The notes: generated by a model from the letters alone, not told the origin. 64,000 nt of DNA from Pseudomonas arsenicoxydans (GCF_900103875.1 NZ_LT629705.1:4969001-5033000), one strand, 5' to 3'. Positions 26,412-35,068 are shown, numbered from the stretch's first letter. Program-made: numbers and translations.

Positions 26412-26822
26412 TCAGGCCGGATAGTTGCCTCGAAGCGCTTCGAGCCCACCCTGATAAATCCCGGCAAACAAGGCCTCGACCTCTGCCTCGCTCACCCCGA
26501 CCGGCGTAAACCGGCCCGACCACGTCACCCGGGTGCCATCGCCCTGTGCTTCTACCTTGATAGTCGCCAGGTATTCAGTCGCTGGAAATGGCGCCTGCAC
26601 AATCGAATAGCTGTAAGTCTTCCCGGCGTTATCAAACGTCTCCAGGCGCTCAACCACCACCGCGCCGTCCGCCGTTTGCAGGCTGCGCACCCGCCCGCCT
26701 TCGCTCAGTTCACTTTTCGGGATAAACGGCAGCCAGTCCGGCAGCGTGTCGAAGCCGCCAATCAATTGCCACACCTGATCGGCCGATGCCGGGATATCAA
26801 TAGATGCTGATGCAGTTGCCAT
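26412..26822 (-). CDS. SRPBCC-family (polyketide cyclase/START-like) protein
   Basis: 136 residues. The pattern ASIDIPASADQVWQLIGGFDTLPDWLPFI, a central ERLETFDNAGKTYSYSIV strand pair and a C-terminal helix (EVEALFAGIYQGGLEALR) match the MxaD/PhlG-like group of ligand-binding START folds. Such proteins bind small hydrophobic ligands or act as cyclases. It is the last gene of the run AKR-SDR-SRPBCC that is divergent from the LysR gene at 28798. Confidence 0.85.
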   Translation of the reverse strand: MATASASIDIPASADQVWQLIGGFDTLPDWLPFIPKSELSEGGRVRSLQTADGAVVVERLETFDNAGKTYSYSIVQAPFPATEYLATIKVEAQGDGTRVTWSGRFTPVGVSEAEVEALFAGIYQGGLEALRGNYPA

Positions 26823-26849
26823 GTAGTCCGCTCTCTTAGTTAAAAAGGT

Positions 26850-27653
26850 TCAAATCGCCATGCTGTCGACGACACCACCGTCGACCCGCAGCGCCGCGCC
26901 CGTGGTGGCCGAGGACAGCGGCGAAGCGATGTAGGCCACCAGGTTGGCGACTTCCTCGACATTCGCCACGCGCTGGATGATCGATGTCGGCCGGGCCTTG
27001 CGCACGAACGCATCGGCTTCTTCGCGAATACTACGCCCCGACGCGTCAGTGGCGTCCTTGAGCATCTGCTCCAGGCCATCGGTCAGTGTCGGCCCGGGCA
27101 GGATTGCATTGACCGTCACGCCAGTGCCAGCCAATCGTTTGGCCAGGCCGTGGGACACCGCCAGGTTGGCGCTCTTGGTCACGCCATAGTTGAGCATGTC
27201 GGCCGGGATTGCGATGCCGGATTCCGAGGACAGGAAGATCACCCGGCCCCAGCCCTGCTTGACCATGTCCGGCACGTAATGCCGTGACAGGCGTACGCCG
27301 GAGATCACATTGACCTCGTAAAAGCGCGTCCACTCGCTGTCCGGCGTGTCGAAAAAATCCACGTCATTGAAGATCCCGAGGTTGTTCACCAGGATGTCAG
27401 CGCGGGGTTCGGCAGCGAACAGCTTTTCAGCGCCTTCAGCCGTGCCGAGGTCGGCGGTCAGACCACGCAGTTGCGCGTCCGGCACACTCTGGCGGATGCT
27501 TGCCAGCGCGTGCTCGACCTTGGCCGTCTCGCGGCCGATCACCACCACCGTGGCACCGGATTCGGCCAGCGCCTTGCTAATGCCCAAGCCAATGCCGGCG
27601 GTGCTGCCACTGACAATGGCGAGTTTTCCAGTTAAATCGATTTTCATGCTCAT
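26850..27653 (-). CDS. Short-chain dehydrogenase/reductase
   Basis: 267 residues from ATG 27653, which overlaps the upstream stop (ATGA); ATG 27647 has better spacing from AGGAG. Classical Rossmann motif SGSTAGIGLGI, NNLG, catalytic Ser in SSES (about 142-145) and Tyr156/Lys160 (YGVTK). Oxidises or reduces an alcohol or ketone with NAD(P). It is coupled to an aldo-keto reductase gene that is frameshifted in this strain, so the pathway may be incomplete. Confidence 0.9.
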   Translation of the reverse strand: MSMKIDLTGKLAIVSGSTAGIGLGISKALAESGATVVVIGRETAKVEHALASIRQSVPDAQLRGLTADLGTAEGAEKLFAAEPRADILVNNLGIFNDVDFFDTPDSEWTRFYEVNVISGVRLSRHYVPDMVKQGWGRVIFLSSESGIAIPADMLNYGVTKSANLAVSHGLAKRLAGTGVTVNAILPGPTLTDGLEQMLKDATDASGRSIREEADAFVRKARPTSIIQRVANVEEVANLVAYIASPLSSATTGAALRVDGGVVDSMAI

Positions 27654-28665
27654 GCTCCTGTGATCGGCAATGGCGCACGGTCAGAAACCAGTTTCGCCTC
27701 GCGCATCGCTTGCCAGAATGCGGCGGGAATCACCGCCGACAGCGCGGCCACGTCTTCAGCAATCCGGTCCGGACGGCTGGAGCCTGGAATCACCGCGGCC
27801 ACTGCCGGGTTCGCCAACGAGAACTGCAAAGCAGCGGCTTTGATGTCGACACCGTGGGCAGCCGCGATGTGCTTGATCTGCTCGACTTTGTTAATGATCG
27901 CCGGGCTGGCTTTCTGGTATTCGAAGTGCGTACCACCGGCCAAAATGCCCGAACTGTAAGGACCGCCAACCACGATCTCGACGTTCTGCGCCAGGGCGGC
28001 GTCCATCAGACGCTGCAAGGCACGATCATGGTCGAGAAGAGTGTAGCGACCCGCCAGCAGAAAGCCGTCCGGCTGCGCTTCAGTCAGATCAAGGGTCAGC
28101 TCGCAAGGTTCAACCTTGTTCACACCCAGGCCCCAACCCTTGATCACGCCTTCTTCGCGCAAACGCGTCAGCACTTTGAACGCACCAGTGCGGGCCTGGT
28201 TGAAGTATTCCAGCCACTGATCGCCGTAGAAATCCTGGGCAATGTCATGCACCCAGACGATGTCCAGTCGGTCGGTCTGCAGACGCTTGAGGCTGTCTTC
28301 GATGGAGCGCAGGGTCGCATCGGCGCTGTAGTCGTTGACGATCTTGTTCGGGCGACCGTGCTCGAACACCCCGCTCTTCTCGCCGAGGTCGCGGGCCGAG
28401 GCGTCTTCGATTTCATCAAGGATGACCCGGCCGACCTTGCTGCTCAGCACGTAATCATCGCGGTTGTATTCGGCCAGCGCAGCACCCAGGCGGATCTCCG
28501 ACAGACCCGAACCGTAAAACGGCGCGGATCGAAGTAGCGCACGCCGGCATCCCACGCGGCGTGCACGGTGGCCAGCGCCTCTTCTTCAGGAATCGCACGG
28601 AACATGTTGCCCAATGGCGCCGTACCGAAACCCAGCGCGCCGGGCAGTTTGTCTTTCAAGCTCAT
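27650..28665 (-). pseudogene. Aldo/keto reductase (D-threo-aldose/pyridoxal dehydrogenase-like) with 1-base frameshift
   Basis: The N-terminal part reads MSLKDKLPGALGFGTAPLGN from 28665 to about 28528 and stops making sense after GVRYFD. From there the next frame continues as APFYGSGLSEIRLGAALAEY to 27650. Restoring one T on the plus strand between 28527 and 28528 rejoins them as YFDTAPFYGSG, the expected family sequence. The reading is otherwise intact (338 residues when repaired), so this is a recent mutation or a sequencing error. The family oxidises sugars such as L-fucose or reduces aldehydes. Divergent from LysR; coupled to the SDR gene. Confidence 0.88.
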
Positions 28666-28797
28666 GGTTCAATCCTCATCAGTTTCAGAGGTCGCCCTTC
28701 ATCAAGTAGTGCAGGTGACCGATGAGCAGATCCTAGATTGCGATGATCGGACCGTCCAAGACATAATGCGCAGCACTTAAGTCCCGATAGGTCTGAC

Positions 28798-29694
28798 ATG
28801 ATCGACATCCGCCAATTGCGCTACTTCGTCGCCGTCGCCGAAGAAGAACACGTCGGTCGCGCCGCCGAACGTTTGCACATTTCCCAGTCGCCCCTGAGCC
28901 GGCAAATCGCCCAGCTCGAAGAACGCCTGGGCCTGACCCTGTTCGAGCGCAGCCAGCAGCGCATCCGCCTGACCCGCGACGGCCAGACTTTCCTCGCCGA
29001 AACCCGCGCCCTGCTGACCCACGCCAACCGTCTCGAATCGTTGGGCAAGCGCCTCGGTCGCGGCGAAGAAGGCGGCTTGTGCATCGGCTACATCGAAAAC
29101 GCCATGCACGCCGGCGTGCTGCCCAACGCACTGCGCGTACTGCGCGGTGACCGACCGAACGTGCACGTCGCGCTGTACAACCTGAGCTCTGCCGAACAAC
29201 TCGAAGGCCTGCGTCAGCGTAGTCTGGACATCGCCCTGGTTGGCGAACCGCCCGTTGCCGATGACCCAGACCTGCTGGGTTTCCAGGTGCTGGACGACCC
29301 GATGCTGCTGGCCTTGCCCGAGCACCATGCCCTCGCCCATCAAGCGACGCTGACCCCGGCAGACCTGGCCGATCAGGAATGGATCGGTGTGCGACACCGC
29401 CAGAACGGAGCCAGCCGCGACGACTTCATCAGCGCCTGTATCCGCGCCGGTTTCACCCCGGACATCCGCATGGAAGCCACCGAGCCTTTCACCGCGTTGG
29501 GGCTGGTGGCGTCAGGACTGGGGATTGCGATGATTCAAAAAGGCTTGAGCCGCAATGCACCGCCGGGCGTGGTGCTGCGGGAAGTGCCGTGGATTTCGTT
29601 TACCACGCCCTTGTGGGCGGCGTGGCACCGGATCAATTTGCGGCCGTTGGTGGAGACATTCAGAAAAGTGCTGACCGAGCCGGGTTCGCAATGA
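28798..29694 (+). CDS. LysR-type regulator
   Basis: 298 residues. Winged helix MIDIRQLRYFVAVAEEEHVG...ISQSPLSRQIAQLEERLG, with the BenM/CatR-like RYF start, followed by an effector domain. It is divergent from the AKR-SDR-SRPBCC operon with 132 bp between starts and is probably its activator. A family A repeat begins within its stop codon (TGA of TGATCG). Confidence 0.9.
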   Translation: MIDIRQLRYFVAVAEEEHVGRAAERLHISQSPLSRQIAQLEERLGLTLFERSQQRIRLTRDGQTFLAETRALLTHANRLESLGKRLGRGEEGGLCIGYIENAMHAGVLPNALRVLRGDRPNVHVALYNLSSAEQLEGLRQRSLDIALVGEPPVADDPDLLGFQVLDDPMLLALPEHHALAHQATLTPADLADQEWIGVRHRQNGASRDDFISACIRAGFTPDIRMEATEPFTALGLVASGLGIAMIQKGLSRNAPPGVVLREVPWISFTTPLWAAWHRINLRPLVETFRKVLTEPGSQ

Positions 29695-29805
29695 TCGTTC
29701 CCACGCACTACGTGGGAATGCAGCCCGGGACGCTCCGCGTCCCTTTCGAGAGCTGGAACGCGGAGCGTCCCTAGAGGCATTACCACGCAGAGCGTGGGAA
29801 CGATC
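29693..29805. repeat. Intergenic palindromic repeat, family A, copy 2
   Basis: Outer arms GATCGTTCCCACGC...GCGTGGGAACGATC enclose an inner GGACGCTCCGCGTCC palindrome and CTTTCGAGAGCTGGAACGCG. It overlaps the stop codon of the LysR gene. Confidence 0.88.
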
Positions 29806-29914
29806 AGCCAACACATCGGATATGCTCAGGCGGGCCTGCGGTTTGGTGCTTTAACCCGTTTCCCTTCTGCCGACTACCACAGCGACTCGTTTGTCATTCA
29901 CTGGGGAACATCAA

Positions 29915-31105
29915 ATGCCTGAAAGCAGACCCGCACTGCCCACCAGCCTGGCGATCACTCTGGCGTTGTGTTGCGGCTTTTCGGTTGCGACCATCTACTA
30001 CAACCAGACCATGCTGCCGTTAATTGGCGCGACGTTCGGCATATCGGGTGCACATGTCGGCCAGATCGCCATGCTCACCCAACTCGGTTACGCCCTCGGC
30101 CTGTTGTTGTTTGTACCGCTGGGCGATCGAATGACCCGGCGTTCGCTGATCCTCGGCATGCTGAGCCTGAACTTCCTCAGCCTGATCGCCTCCGCCGTCG
30201 CCCCGACCTACTCGATTCTGCTTCTGGCCAGCGTCGTGCTCGGGCTGTCGGCGGTCAGCGCGCAGATCATCATTCCCGCCGCGACCGCTCTCGCACCCCT
30301 GGAGCAACGCGGGAGTGTGTTGGGCATGATGGTCAGCGGCTTGTCGGCCGGCGGCCTGTTGGCGCGGGCCCTGAGCGGAGCCGTCAGCACCTGGATCGGC
30401 TGGCGCGGGATGTTCTTCGCCGCCGCGGCCATGAACGTGCTGCTGTTCATAGCGATCCTGATACGCATGCCAGTGACCGCGCCGTCCAGCGCTCTGCCCT
30501 ACCGGGACCTGATGAAATCGATGTGGGCACTGGTACGCGATCACCCGACCCTGCGTCGTTCGTCCGTGAGTGGCGGCCTGATTTTCGGAGCATTAAACGT
30601 GTTCTGGGGTTCGATGGCATCGCTGCTGGCGCTTGAGCCTTATCACTACTCCAGTGGGCAAGCCGGGTTGTTCGGGCTTTCAGCCATCGTTGGGATTGTC
30701 GCCGCCTCCTGGCTTGGCCGACTCACGCACCACTACGGCATCAAACTCAGCTACCTGGGAACCGGCGCGGTGCTGTTGGCCTTCATTGCCTTGTATCTGG
30801 GCGGTGCAGCCGGTTTCTGGTGGCTGATCCTGGCCTGTGCGACCGCGCTGGACATCGGCAACCGGGCCAACCAATTGGCCAATCAGGCACGCATTCTGGC
30901 CCTGGCACCGGAGGCGGTCAGTCGGTTGAACACGGTGTTCATGGTCACCTACTTCACCGGCGGCGCCTTGGGCTCGGCCCTGGGCTCCAGCGCCGCCGGG
31001 TATTACGGCTGGCGCGGATTGGCAGCCGTCGGTGCGTTGTTTGCGTTGCTAGGGCTGATCTCGATCTTCTATTCCAGACGCGCTGAAAACATCCAGCGCG
31101 CATAA
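29915..31105 (+). CDS. MFS drug/metabolite transporter
   Basis: 396 residues from ATG 29915, with GGGGA before it; a TTG at 29891 is in frame but unlikely. Twelve predicted helices; the loop 2-3 motif is GDRMTRRSLI. Begins with a YYNQTMLPLIGATFGI segment, as in the DHA1-type subgroup often annotated as arabinose or drug efflux. The substrate is unknown. A relic of a LysR gene end follows, suggesting a past rearrangement here. Confidence 0.88.
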   Translation: MPESRPALPTSLAITLALCCGFSVATIYYNQTMLPLIGATFGISGAHVGQIAMLTQLGYALGLLLFVPLGDRMTRRSLILGMLSLNFLSLIASAVAPTYSILLLASVVLGLSAVSAQIIIPAATALAPLEQRGSVLGMMVSGLSAGGLLARALSGAVSTWIGWRGMFFAAAAMNVLLFIAILIRMPVTAPSSALPYRDLMKSMWALVRDHPTLRRSSVSGGLIFGALNVFWGSMASLLALEPYHYSSGQAGLFGLSAIVGIVAASWLGRLTHHYGIKLSYLGTGAVLLAFIALYLGGAAGFWWLILACATALDIGNRANQLANQARILALAPEAVSRLNTVFMVTYFTGGALGSALGSSAAGYYGWRGLAAVGALFALLGLISIFYSRRAENIQRA

Positions 31106-31129
31106 AAAAGGGGCGGATCATCCGCCCCT
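31104..31129 (-). terminator. Intrinsic terminator after the DUF6124 gene
   Basis: Perfect palindrome GGGGCGGAT-C-ATCCGCCCC followed on the minus strand by TTTTTT. It lies right against the MFS stop codon and faces the DUF6124 gene, about 70 bp beyond that gene's stop. Confidence 0.85.
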
Positions 31130-31131
31130 CC

Positions 31132-31196
31132 TGCGGCCGCTGGTTGACGTTAAGGAACGTGCTGACTGAATCGGGCTCGCAACGATCGCTCCCACG
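31132..31196 (+). pseudogene. Relic of a LysR gene 3' end joined to the start of a family A repeat
   Basis: These 65 bases align with 29639-29704, the last codons and stop of the LysR gene plus the first bases of the repeat after it (compare GTGCTGACTGAATCGGGCTC here with GTGCTGACCGAGCCGGGTTC there; both continue TCGCAA-GATCG-TCCCACG). Several substitutions and at least one indel show it is old and non-functional. Confidence 0.65.
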
Positions 31197-31201
31197 TCGA
31201 G

Positions 31202-31558
31202 TCAAGCGTTCTGCGGATCGACGTTATCCAGCGCTCGGTTCACCGCCAGTTCGCCCAGCATGATGATCTGCTGCAACGCCAGCATCTTGTGGCGCTGCGG
31301 CCCTTGCAGCTCCCCGGCAAAATCACTCGCCATCACACTCGCCGAGGCCATGGACTCGCAGGCGTGAGCCAGCAGGCTTTCCGAATCGATATCGGGCGCG
31401 ATGAGAAACATCGTGCTGGGTTTTCTTGGGGGTGCCTTGGCGGGGTTGAGGTAATAGTCGAGGGCGCGGTCGGCGGCTTCGTTGAATTTTTTGGAATCGG
31501 CGGATTCGTACGGAGAAATGTCGTTCGTTTCAGGAGGATTGGGGGTGGCTTTGAACAC
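31202..31558 (-). CDS. DUF6124 family small protein
   Basis: 118 residues starting with GTG at 31558, supported by AAGGAGC 8 bases upstream. Family marks: an N-terminal NPPETND segment, KKFNEAADRALDYYLNP and a C-terminal helical domain (LLAHACESMASASVMASDFAGEL, ALQQIIMLGELAVNRALD). Abundant in Pseudomonas, often in several copies per genome; no function is established. A 370-base leader without a normal gene precedes it, and an intrinsic terminator follows. Confidence 0.85.
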   Translation of the reverse strand: MFKATPNPPETNDISPYESADSKKFNEAADRALDYYLNPAKAPPRKPSTMFLIAPDIDSESLLAHACESMASASVMASDFAGELQGPQRHKMLALQQIIMLGELAVNRALDNVDPQNA

Positions 31559-31935
31559 AGTGAAGCTCCTTGATTGGTGGAGCTGCGACCTAACGCGGTC
31601 AAACGAAAGGTGGCAGCTGTGCGCGGGTTGACCGACCGGAAATCAAGGAATCCGGCACACTCGAAAGTGTCCCTCGCACAGCCACCGCAAAAAGCCTGGA
31701 GCTTTTCTTGGCCACTGGTACGCCTTGATCGATTCGGACGGTCAAGTCCGGACGCTGAATTGGCAGCGACCCGGAAACGATAGAGTCCAGACCCAAGGCG
31801 CACAAGCCGGCGGATTCTGGCGCAGACGTAGGCAACGACGCAAGAATGTGTAGCCTGAGAGAGTGTCTGGAGATGTCGATTAAACATCGACGTTTAAAAC
31901 TCCCCCGCGCCCATACAGCAACGACCGGATGTCTA
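31559..31935 (-). other. Long leader upstream of the DUF6124 gene, 377 bp
   Basis: No conventional gene is found, though one minus-strand frame stays open from 31887 through the leader and into the DUF6124 coding region in another frame. Several short inverted repeats occur (for example GACGGTCAAGTCCGGAC near 31738 and ACATCGACGTTTAAAAC near 31884). It abuts the left end of the IS3 element. Could be an untranslated regulatory leader or carry a small RNA; undecided. Confidence 0.4.
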
Positions 31936-31960
31936 GTCCTGAAATAGGTTTACACCTGTT

Positions 31961-32833
31961 TCACCCTAACGCCCGATGCATCGCCTCGGGCGTTTTGTAT
32001 TTCAACGACAGGTGCGGACGCTCGCGGTTGTAGATCGATACCGACTCGCTCACCATCTTCTTCGCCTGCGTTAAATCCTGTGGTCGCTGGAGCAAAAGCT
32101 CCGTCTTCAATATCCCGTTGACCCGCTCTGCCAAGGCATTTTGGTAGCAGTCATAGCCGTCCGTCATCGAACACCTGATGCCGTGTTTCGCGTGCAGTTC
32201 CTGGTACATTCCCGAGCAATACTGGCTGCCTCTGTCCGAGTGATGAACCAGTGGCTGCTCCGTTCGACGGTGCTTCACCGCCCGGCGCAGCGCTTGCGCG
32301 ACCGACTCGGTGTGCAGGCTTTCATGGACGTGATAGCCCACGATCTTTCGCGAAAAAGCATCCGTCACAAGGCTCAGATAGGCCACGCCTTCCTGAGTGG
32401 GCAGATAGGTGATGTCAGCCACCCAAACCTGTTCCGGGCCGCTGGGAACAACCTGTTCAGGCCCCGGTTTGAGCAGGTTCGGATGGCGTCGAAAGCGATG
32501 ATGACTGTCGGTTGTCTTGTGATACGCCCGCTTTCGCGCTACCAATAAACGCCGTTCGCGCAGAATCGAAAACAGGCGATCTCGCCCTACTTGCAGCTCA
32601 AGCAGCGGCTGACATTGCAGCAGGTAATGCAGCTTTCTAGTGCCCAACCGCGGCTGCCGCAGGCGCTTTTGCTGAACGAAATCGGCAACTTTCTGATCCA
32701 GAATCAGACGAGCAGCATCGGCGCGATTGCGTTTGTAGTAAGCCTGTCGGCTTATCCCCATGAACTGGCAAGCCCTGCTGATGCTCAGGTTTTGGATTCG
32801 TTTTTGCGCGAGGACTTGCCGGGACGCTTTTTT
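31961..32833 (-). CDS. IS3-family transposase, OrfB part (DDE catalytic domain)
   Basis: An independent ATG at 32761 gives 266 residues (MGISRQAYYKRNRADAAR), but the frame is open back to the A6G run at 32828-32833 and reads KASRQVLAQKRIQNLSISRA, normal IS3 OrfB sequence. So it is most likely made as an OrfAB fusion by -1 frameshifting. The catalytic triad is present: Asp in VWVADITYL, Asp in HHSDRGSQY, Glu in NALAERVNGILK. The element appears functional. Confidence 0.9.
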   Translation of the reverse strand, partial: KKASRQVLAQKRIQNLSISRACQFMGISRQAYYKRNRADAARLILDQKVADFVQQKRLRQPRLGTRKLHYLLQCQPLLELQVGRDRLFSILRERRLLVARKRAYHKTTDSHHRFRRHPNLLKPGPEQVVPSGPEQVWVADITYLPTQEGVAYLSLVTDAFSRKIVGYHVHESLHTESVAQALRRAVKHRRTEQPLVHHSDRGSQYCSGMYQELHAKHGIRCSMTDGYDCYQNALAERVNGILKTELLLQRPQDLTQAKKMVSESVSIYNRERPHLSLKYKTPEAMHRALG

Positions 32834-33186
32834 ACGACAGAGAGACCGTAGTCATTTTTCAAGACGTCCACGACGGCCTCGAAAAACTGCGCTTTCTGAT
32901 TGGACAGCGCCAACTGCTCTTCAAGCTCTTTGATGCGCTGCTCTGGCGTTAATGGTCGGTTTTTGTCGGGCATAGACCCCATCCTCGGCGAGCCAATGTA
33001 GGTGCCGGGGCTCCAATCTTGACGACCGTGCTTGCGTAACCATGTCAGAACGGTCGTTTTGCCTTGAATCCCGTAGCGCTCCTGAGCCTCTTTATAACTC
33101 AGCTCGCCTTTTTCGACCTGGTCGACGACCGACAATTTAAAGGTCAGCGTGTAGTCTCGCTGACTACGCCTTTTTGCGGATTCCAT
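32785..33186 (-). CDS. IS3-family transposase, OrfA part (helix-turn-helix)
   Basis: 133 residues. An N-terminal DNA-binding helix-turn-helix (YTLTFKLSVVDQVEKGELSY, GIQGKTTVLTWLRKHG) and a C-terminal leucine-zipper-like segment (LTPEQRIKELEEQLALSNQK). The slippery run AAAAAAG lies at 32827-32833 in the OrfA/OrfB overlap. OrfA alone usually represses, and the fusion transposes. Confidence 0.9.
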   Translation of the reverse strand: MESAKRRSQRDYTLTFKLSVVDQVEKGELSYKEAQERYGIQGKTTVLTWLRKHGRQDWSPGTYIGSPRMGSMPDKNRPLTPEQRIKELEEQLALSNQKAQFFEAVVDVLKNDYGLSVVKKRPGKSSRKNESKT

Positions 33187-33285
33187 TACGTCCTCCTGAA
33201 AAACAGATCAGAAGGTGTAAACCTTATTCAGGACGGGACAGGACTGAAAAATAAATGCGTCCCCTTTTCCTGCGCCTTTTCCTGC

Positions 33286-33393
33286 GCTCAAGTGGGAATG
33301 CAACCCGGGACACTCCGCGTCCCCTTCCGGACCTGGAACGCAGAGCGTTCCTAGAGGCATTACCACGCGGACGGTTCGACGTGTGAACGATCA
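33286..33393. repeat. Intergenic palindromic repeat, family A, copy 3 (decayed)
   Basis: Shares AGTGGGAATGCA-CCCGGGAC-CTCCGCGTCCC and CTAGAGGCATTACCACGC with the intact copies, but the outer left arm is missing and the right arm is altered (GGTTCGACGTGTGAACGATC). Located between the IS element and the AT-rich gene. Confidence 0.8.
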
Positions 33394-33482
33394 TGCAAAC
33401 CTGTCAGATATGACAGTAGATAAACGCTAAATAATAGGTAAGCATTCAGGGCACATCCTCTAACGGAAATGAGGCACCACCC

Positions 33483-33920
33483 ATGAATTCGACTCGTATT
33501 GACCCAATCAGGTATCTAAACGGCGAATCCTCAAAATTCGGAAAATTTACGGCAACTACAATAGTTGTACGTCATCCATCCTATCCACCACCACACTCAG
33601 AACTAAGAATTATTGGTAATACCCCTTATGGCGGTGGCGCCCACGGTGTAATTCTTGTGATACAGCGCAGTGAAATTAATATTGGCAAATACCAAATAGC
33701 CGAAAAATCAGATGTTACTGCTATCTATGGCTATGGCGAACCATCCTATTTTGATAACAATGGCACACTTGAAATTGAAGCGTTCAATTCCAAGGATCAA
33801 TATGTTAAAGGTCGATTTAGTTTTACATCCGAAATAGCTGACACAACTGTTAACGGGGAGTTTGAAATCACTGGATTTGAGCGTAATCAAATTGAACATC
33901 CGACCCTGAGCAGTGATTGA
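33483..33920 (+). CDS. AT-rich orphan hypothetical protein
   Basis: 145 residues, with GAGG about 8 bases before ATG. Predicted mostly beta strand: alternating polar and hydrophobic residues (GTLEIEAFNSKDQYVKGRFS, VNGEFEITGF), ending in acidic residues. No signal peptide or membrane segment. Base and codon use (many AAT, ATA, AAA, TAT) differ sharply from the surrounding high-GC genes, and it is bounded by family A repeats on both sides with an IS3 element 250 bp to the left, so it is probably acquired. No family recognised with confidence. Confidence 0.75.
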   Translation: MNSTRIDPIRYLNGESSKFGKFTATTIVVRHPSYPPPHSELRIIGNTPYGGGAHGVILVIQRSEINIGKYQIAEKSDVTAIYGYGEPSYFDNNGTLEIEAFNSKDQYVKGRFSFTSEIADTTVNGEFEITGFERNQIEHPTLSSD

Positions 33921-34033
33921 GATCGTTCCCACGCTCTGCGTGGGAATGCAGCCCGGGACGCTCCGCGTCCCCTTCGAAAGCTGGAACGCGGAGCGTCCCT
34001 AGAGGCATTACCACGCTGAGCGTGGGAACGATC
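33921..34033. repeat. Intergenic palindromic repeat, family A, copy 4
   Basis: GATCGTTCCCACGCTCTGCG at the left and its complement at the right, with the inner GGACGCTCCGCGTCC and GGAACGCGGAGCGTCC arms. It starts at the first base after the TGA stop of the AT-rich gene. Confidence 0.9.
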
Positions 34034-34144
34034 AACGTGCACGGGATTTACGACTGTCGCGCAGTCGAGCGGGAGCAAGCTCCCTCGCCAAAGTGTTTGG
34101 TGCTTTACTGAAAAGACCCCCAAACCCCGTACGAGTCTCCCCAC

Positions 34145-35068
34145 ATGAACCGCAACGACCTGCGCCGCGTGGACATGAACCTGCTGGTGATTTTCGAAAC
34201 CCTGATGTTCGAAAAGAACCTGACCCGAGCCGGGGAGAAGTTGTTCCTCGGCCAGCCCGCCGTCAGCGCCTCGCTGGCCAAGTTGCGTGATCTGTTCGAC
34301 GACCCGTTGCTGGTGCGTAACGGTCGAACGCTGGAGCCCACACCCCGCGCACTGGCGATTCTCAAGGAGCTGCAGCCGGCGATGGACACCATTTCCGGTG
34401 CGGTCAGCCGGGCCAAGGATTTCGACCCTTCGACCAGCCGCGATGTATTCCGCATCGGCTTGTCCGACGACGCAGAGTTCGGCCTGTTCCCGCCACTGCT
34501 CAAGCAGATACGCGAAGAGGCGCAAAACGTCGTGGTGGTTGTGCGGCGAGTGAATTACCTGCTGATGTCGCCAATGCTCGCCTCCGGGGAGATTTCCGTC
34601 GGAATCAGCTACACCACGGAACTGCCGGCCAATGCCAAGCGCAAGAAGCTGCGCGACCTGAGTGTGAAGATTTTGCGTGGCGATAACCGTCCCGGCCCCC
34701 TGACCCTGGATGAGTACTGCGAACGCCCGCATGCGCTGGTGTCGTTTTCCGGGGATTTGACCGGGGCTATCGACAGCGATCTGGCGCGCATTGGTCGCTC
34801 ACGGCGTGTTGTGCTGGCGGTGCCGCAGTTCTCCGGGCTACGCGCGTTGCTGGCCGGCACCGACATGCTCGCCACGGTGCCGGATTACGCCGCGTTTGCG
34901 CTGATCGAAGGCAGCAGTCAGTTGCGCGCCGATGACCCGCCCTTCGATATCGTGCTGTCCGAACTGTCGATGGTGTGGAACGGCGTCAACGATAACGATC
35001 CGGCAGAACGTTGGTTGCGCTCGAGAATCGTCCAACACATGTCGGCGCCGCTGCCGCTGGGGCATTGA
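34145..35068 (+). CDS. LysR-type regulator, NodD-like
   Basis: 307 residues. RRVDMNLLVIFETLMFEKNLTRAGEKLFLGQPAVSASLAKLRDLFDDPLLVR is the winged helix typical of the NodD/NahR/LinR branch, followed by an effector domain. No divergent partner: the left neighbour is a repeat. Its 3' end overlaps the convergent DinB-like gene by 83 bp. Confidence 0.9.
   Translation: MNRNDLRRVDMNLLVIFETLMFEKNLTRAGEKLFLGQPAVSASLAKLRDLFDDPLLVRNGRTLEPTPRALAILKELQPAMDTISGAVSRAKDFDPSTSRDVFRIGLSDDAEFGLFPPLLKQIREEAQNVVVVVRRVNYLLMSPMLASGEISVGISYTTELPANAKRKKLRDLSVKILRGDNRPGPLTLDEYCERPHALVSFSGDLTGAIDSDLARIGRSRRVVLAVPQFSGLRALLAGTDMLATVPDYAAFALIEGSSQLRADDPPFDIVLSELSMVWNGVNDNDPAERWLRSRIVQHMSAPLPLGH

Larger units (their letters stand above)
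31936..33234 (-). mobile_element. IS3-family insertion sequence, complete, about 1.3 kb
   Basis: Terminal inverted repeats match at 20 of 22 positions: left GTCCTGAAATAGGTTTACAC and right, read inward, GTCCTGAATAAGGTTTACAC, both followed by CT. Two overlapping transposase frames lie between them on the minus strand. No matching short target duplication is visible outside the ends as drawn, so either the exact tips differ by a few bases or the flanks have recombined. Confidence 0.9.

Noticed and set aside
31574..31783. Plus-strand small gene in the DUF6124 leader
   Set aside because: No ribosome site, Arg-rich product without similarity, and opposite orientation to the transcribed leader.
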